DNA of 9,656 nucleotides from contig SFER01000077.1 in NCBI GenBank assembly GCA_004557195.1, positions 1 through 9,656 on the forward strand. The letters run 5' to 3'. This document shows positions 7,445 to 9,656 of this stretch, one piece after another. The stretch comes from Bacteroidales bacterium (GTDB lineage: Bacteria; Bacteroidota; Bacteroidia; Bacteroidales; Muribaculaceae). Within the stretch, counting starts at the first letter, position 1. Each line of letters starts with the position of its first letter. Below the pieces are notes generated by a model. The model saw only the letters and a program-made list of their open reading frames with translations. It did not search any database and was not told the origin of the DNA. Position numbers and translations under genes: made by a program.

Positions 7445-8518
7445 CTATTTCACCCACTTTAGACACACCGGCGAGGATAGCGACAACCGCTCTCCTGTCG
7501 GTGTGAGTTTTCCGGTAGCTTTGTCGCGCGCATACACCACAATTACATTGTCGTTTTTGCAAGCCGCGATGAGGTAGTTGCCTTGTGGCGATATCACGAA
7601 GTTGCGCGGATGCGATGGCGTGGGTGTGTAGCCCACATTGCGCAGCGTGCCGTCGTCGTTCACCGCAAAGGTGCGGATTCCGTCACCCGCGAGGCGGTTG
7701 CTGGCATAGACATACTTCCCATCGGGGCTCACATGGATGTCGCCCGAACCTCTCACATGCAGGCTGTCACATTCTATCGTCGCAATCGGTGTGAGTGTGC
7801 CTTGCTCGTAGCGGAGTGTCATCACATCGCCGCTCAATTCCCCTATCAGATAGCAGAAACGCCCGTCGGGAGAAAACTCGAGATGTCGCGGGCCAAAGCC
7901 GGGAGCGAGTTGCAAAGTGTCTTGGAGTGTTATGTTTCCATCCTTCACTGCAAAGCCGTAGATGCAGTCGGCACCGAGGTCGGTTGCCAGCAGTTTTGTG
8001 CTGTCGGGGGTGAGGATTGTGTAATGTATATGGGAAGTTTTCTGTCTCACACTGTCGGGACCACACCCGGCGAATGCCGCCATGGTGCGTCCATTCCAGG
8101 CAATGCCGTTCGCGCCTATCTCAAATTCCGACACACTTCCGCCGCTGTAATTGGCGGTTACTATCTTGTCGCCCACGATGGCGAGATGACACGGGTTGTT
8201 ACCCTCGGCGGCAAACCGGCTCTCGCCGAAATGCCCTGTTGCCGGGTCGAAGTCGAATGTATAAACACCCGAATTTTCGCCATCCTCTCTCACTGCATAG
8301 ATATGGCTCATGTCGTCGGCAAGTGCCAAATATGATGGGTTGTTTGCCGCAACCGAGTCTTCAACCGTGAGTTTTCCGTTGTCAAACACGATTGAATAGA
8401 CTCCATGGCTCCCGTCCGCGGTGTAGGTACCACACACCATTATAGATTTCTCACTCTCCAATCGGCTGCCGGCACATGCGGTGAGCATGAGCAGCGGCAA
8501 TAAATAAATATGCTTCAT
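7445..8518 (-). CDS. Lactonase-family seven-bladed beta-propeller lipoprotein (6-phosphogluconolactonase-like)
   Basis: The 357-residue product starts with a lipoprotein signal peptide, lipobox LTAC with the lipidated cysteine at residue 15. The mature part fits the lactonase (Pgl/YbhE-type) seven-bladed propeller: MVCGTYT (27-33), TANYSGGSVSEFEI (121-134), HIHYTILTPD (163-172), APGFGPRHLEFSPDGRFCYL (205-224), GSGDIHVSPDGKYVYASNR (257-275) and SHPRNFVISPQGNYLIAA (302-319). In E. coli Pgl this fold hydrolyses 6-phosphogluconolactone in the cytosol; an exported, membrane-anchored form must act on an extracytoplasmic substrate, perhaps a sugar lactone, which is inference. The residues after the cysteine (AGSRLES) lack the acidic cluster of Bacteroidota surface-exported lipoproteins, hinting at a periplasm-facing location. 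The gene converges on the DUF4831 gene and diverges from the esterase gene. Confidence 0.87.
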   Translation of the reverse strand: MKHIYLLPLLMLTACAGSRLESEKSIMVCGTYTADGSHGVYSIVFDNGKLTVEDSVAANNPSYLALADDMSHIYAVREDGENSGVYTFDFDPATGHFGESRFAAEGNNPCHLAIVGDKIVTANYSGGSVSEFEIGANGIAWNGRTMAAFAGCGPDSVRQKTSHIHYTILTPDSTKLLATDLGADCIYGFAVKDGNITLQDTLQLAPGFGPRHLEFSPDGRFCYLIGELSGDVMTLRYEQGTLTPIATIECDSLHVRGSGDIHVSPDGKYVYASNRLAGDGIRTFAVNDDGTLRNVGYTPTPSHPRNFVISPQGNYLIAACKNDNVIVVYARDKATGKLTPTGERLSLSSPVCLKWVK

Positions 8519-8619
8519 TTTTGCTCGAATTTTTCCGTAAATTTACTAAAATTCGGGGTTTGCGCCTCACGAATGCCTGTTTTTTTGCATTTCCGCTAAA
8601 AAATCTTGAAAAATATCGC

Positions 8620-8657
8620 TGAATTTCGCCATTTCTGTGTAATTTTGGCGAAAATTC
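8620..8657. repeat. Inverted repeat overlapping the esterase -7 element
   Basis: GAATTTCGCCA (8621-8631) is the reverse complement of TGGCGAAAATTC (8646-8657) except for one extra A, giving 11 pairs separated by 14 nt. The core half-sites are TTCGCCA and TGGCGAA. The right half begins inside the TAATTTTG element, and the predicted transcript starts about 8653, so as DNA this looks more like a regulator site than an RNA hairpin. Confidence 0.35.
8640..8647 (+). promoter_or_regulatory. Probable -7 element of the esterase promoter
   Basis: TAATTTTG is an exact TAnnTTTG match, 26 bp before the esterase ATG. At the expected distance upstream only CTG (8619-8621, 18-bp spacer) is present, so the -33 element is weak, which is compatible with a promoter needing activation. 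The leader would be only about 20 nt. Confidence 0.55.
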
Positions 8658-8673
8658 TGAACTCTATTTAAGG

Positions 8674-9531
8674 ATGAAATCTTTAAGACATTTTTGTTTA
8701 CTACTCTCCCTTGCGCTCACAATCAATGTAGCATGTGTTGCGCAGAACGAGGAGAATTTGGTGCTGGTTGACACAATCAAGGTGGAAAGCGAGTGCCTCC
8801 AAAAGGCTATTAAGAGCACGGTGGTGCTCCCGGCGCAGTATTTCGATGCCGACATGCAGGAAGAACAATATCCTGTGGTGTATCTTCTCAACGGATACGG
8901 GGGCGATTATAAATCGTGGGTTGTGAGCAAAGGCGACCTCGATGCCCTTGCAAGCGACTATGGCGTGATTTTTGTGTGTCCCGACGGGCAAAATAGTTGG
9001 TATTGGGACTCTCCGGTGGTTAAAAACTACAACTTCGAGAGTTACATTATCACCGAACTTGTCCCCTACATCGACAATTCCTTCCGCACAATTCCCGATA
9101 AGAACTTCCGCGCCATCACCGGACTCAGTATGGGCGGACACGGCGCTTTGTGGCTCGCAATGCGCCACAGCGATGTGTTTGGTGTCGCAGGCAGCATGAG
9201 CGGCGGAGTGAACATCATTCCTTTCCCCGAAAAATGGGAGATGAAAAAACTCCTTGGCGACTACGCCACCAATAAGGAGGTGTGGCAAAAACACACTGTC
9301 ATCAACCTTGTGCCCACGCTCAAAAAAGACCAGTTGAAAATCATTTTCGACTGCGGCTCGGAGGATTTCTTCTATAAAGTGAATTGCGACCTGCACGAGG
9401 CGCTGCTCAAGGCGGGTATCCCACACGACTTCATCTCGCGCCCCGGAACGCACAATTGGACATATTGGACCAACTCGCTCGACTATCAAATGCTTTTCTT
9501 CTCGAAGGCTTTCGAGCAAGAGGCTGAATAG
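8674..9531 (+). CDS. Exported alpha/beta-hydrolase serine esterase (esterase D / XynZ-like family)
   Basis: The 285-residue product has a signal peptide (hydrophobic 7-20; cleavage probably near VAQ at 22-24) and should be periplasmic or secreted. The fold of the esterase D/feruloyl-esterase-like family (PF00756) is plain: YLLNGYGGDYKSW (70-82), FVCPDGQNSWYWDSP (100-114), the nucleophile elbow GLSMGG with Ser152, DCGSEDFF (226-233, Asp231 the likely acid) and GTHNWTYW (258-265, His260), so the triad is complete. Length is normal for a single-domain member with no carbohydrate-binding module. Members cleave acyl or aryl esters, such as those decorating plant polysaccharides; the substrate here cannot be told from sequence alone, and S-formylglutathione hydrolase is unlikely because of the signal peptide. 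Cys21 does not form a good lipobox (NVAC). The start at 8674 is set by the signal peptide; AGG directly abuts the ATG and is too close to act as a ribosome-binding site. Confidence 0.88.
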   Translation: MKSLRHFCLLLSLALTINVACVAQNEENLVLVDTIKVESECLQKAIKSTVVLPAQYFDADMQEEQYPVVYLLNGYGGDYKSWVVSKGDLDALASDYGVIFVCPDGQNSWYWDSPVVKNYNFESYIITELVPYIDNSFRTIPDKNFRAITGLSMGGHGALWLAMRHSDVFGVAGSMSGGVNIIPFPEKWEMKKLLGDYATNKEVWQKHTVINLVPTLKKDQLKIIFDCGSEDFFYKVNCDLHEALLKAGIPHDFISRPGTHNWTYWTNSLDYQMLFFSKAFEQEAE

Positions 9532-9615
9532 AATCGGCGAATGGGTTAAATTCACTTAAAAATAGTCAAAATCGGTACAGAAATAGGCGTTGGCAAACTT
9601 TTTTGAAACGAAAAG

Positions 9616-9646
9616 TTGATTTTTCAATTAAATATTCCTACCTTTG
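9616..9646 (+). promoter_or_regulatory. Strong Bacteroidota promoter for a gene beyond the right edge
   Basis: TTG at 9616-9618, a 20-bp AT-rich spacer, then TACCTTTG at 9639-9646, an exact TAnnTTTG match followed by CATC. Transcription would begin near 9651-9653, just inside the window, so the next gene on the plus strand begins outside it. The 84 bp between the esterase stop and this promoter show no convincing intrinsic terminator. Confidence 0.75.
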
Positions 9647-9656
9647 CATCGGTTTT

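Larger units (their letters stand above)
8519..8673. other. Divergent AT-rich intergenic region between lactonase and esterase genes
   Basis: These 155 bp hold both upstream regions. For the minus-strand lactonase the best -7 candidate is the self-complementary TAAATTTA at 8538-8545 (TA and TTT match, final G missing) with no good -33 box, so I do not call it a promoter. For the esterase see the entries at 8640-8647 and 8620-8657. There is no ORF or RNA gene here. Confidence 0.6.

Noticed and set aside
7583..8335. 250-codon plus-strand open frame opposite the lactonase
   Set aside because: The lactonase on the minus strand shows clear family motifs throughout; the plus-strand product resembles nothing and has no promoter.
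8701..9555. 284-codon minus-strand open frame opposite the esterase
   Set aside because: The esterase has a complete catalytic triad and signal peptide; the antisense product is low in recognisable features and arises from codon choice.
9596..9617. Inverted repeat AACTTTT / AAAAGTT before the right-edge promoter
   Set aside because: Seven pairs, mostly A-T runs, in AT-rich DNA; expected by chance and too weak for a terminator.

Overview
The window reads as a stretch of a Bacteroidales (Bacteroidota) chromosome. The evidence is three start regions with the phylum's TAnnTTTG promoter element, weak or absent Shine-Dalgarno sequences, a DUF4831-family protein, a plugless TonB-receptor-like barrel, and a large surface protein with Ig-like repeats and a C-terminal sorting-like domain. 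Most genes favour C/G-ending codons, which fits Muribaculaceae or a similar gut lineage better than the more AT-rich Bacteroides. That family-level guess is inference. I see no rRNA, tRNA, CRISPR array, insertion sequence or phage gene.

Layout: (1) 2-1354 (+) is the 3' part of a surface protein gene, cut by the left edge, with two 90-residue BIG2-like repeats and a C-terminal sorting-like domain, followed by an intrinsic terminator. (2) A promoter at 1476-1506 and a leader hairpin at 1522-1561 precede a tight three-gene operon: a 998-residue exported TPR protein (1578-4574), a 582-residue outer-membrane beta-barrel whose start overlaps the TPR stop (4571-6319), and a DUF4831 protein 18 bp further on (6338-7432). 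(3) A lactonase-family beta-propeller lipoprotein gene converges on the operon from the minus strand (7445-8518), 12 bp away; a 12-bp hairpin sits at the junction. (4) A 155-bp divergent intergenic region leads to an exported serine esterase (8674-9531, +). (5) The right edge holds a textbook Bacteroidota promoter (9616-9646) for a gene outside the window.

All six protein genes look cell-envelope or secreted: four have signal peptides, one has a lipoprotein signal, and the first is N-terminally cut but has a surface-protein architecture. The best candidate for an uncharacterised system is the translationally coupled TPR protein plus plugless barrel, with DUF4831 as a third member. It looks like a periplasm/outer-membrane module of unknown purpose. 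The second notable signal is the sharp base-composition break inside the second BIG2 repeat of the first gene, which suggests the repeat region has been exchanged or acquired. The lactonase and esterase are recognisable enzyme families with unknown substrates.
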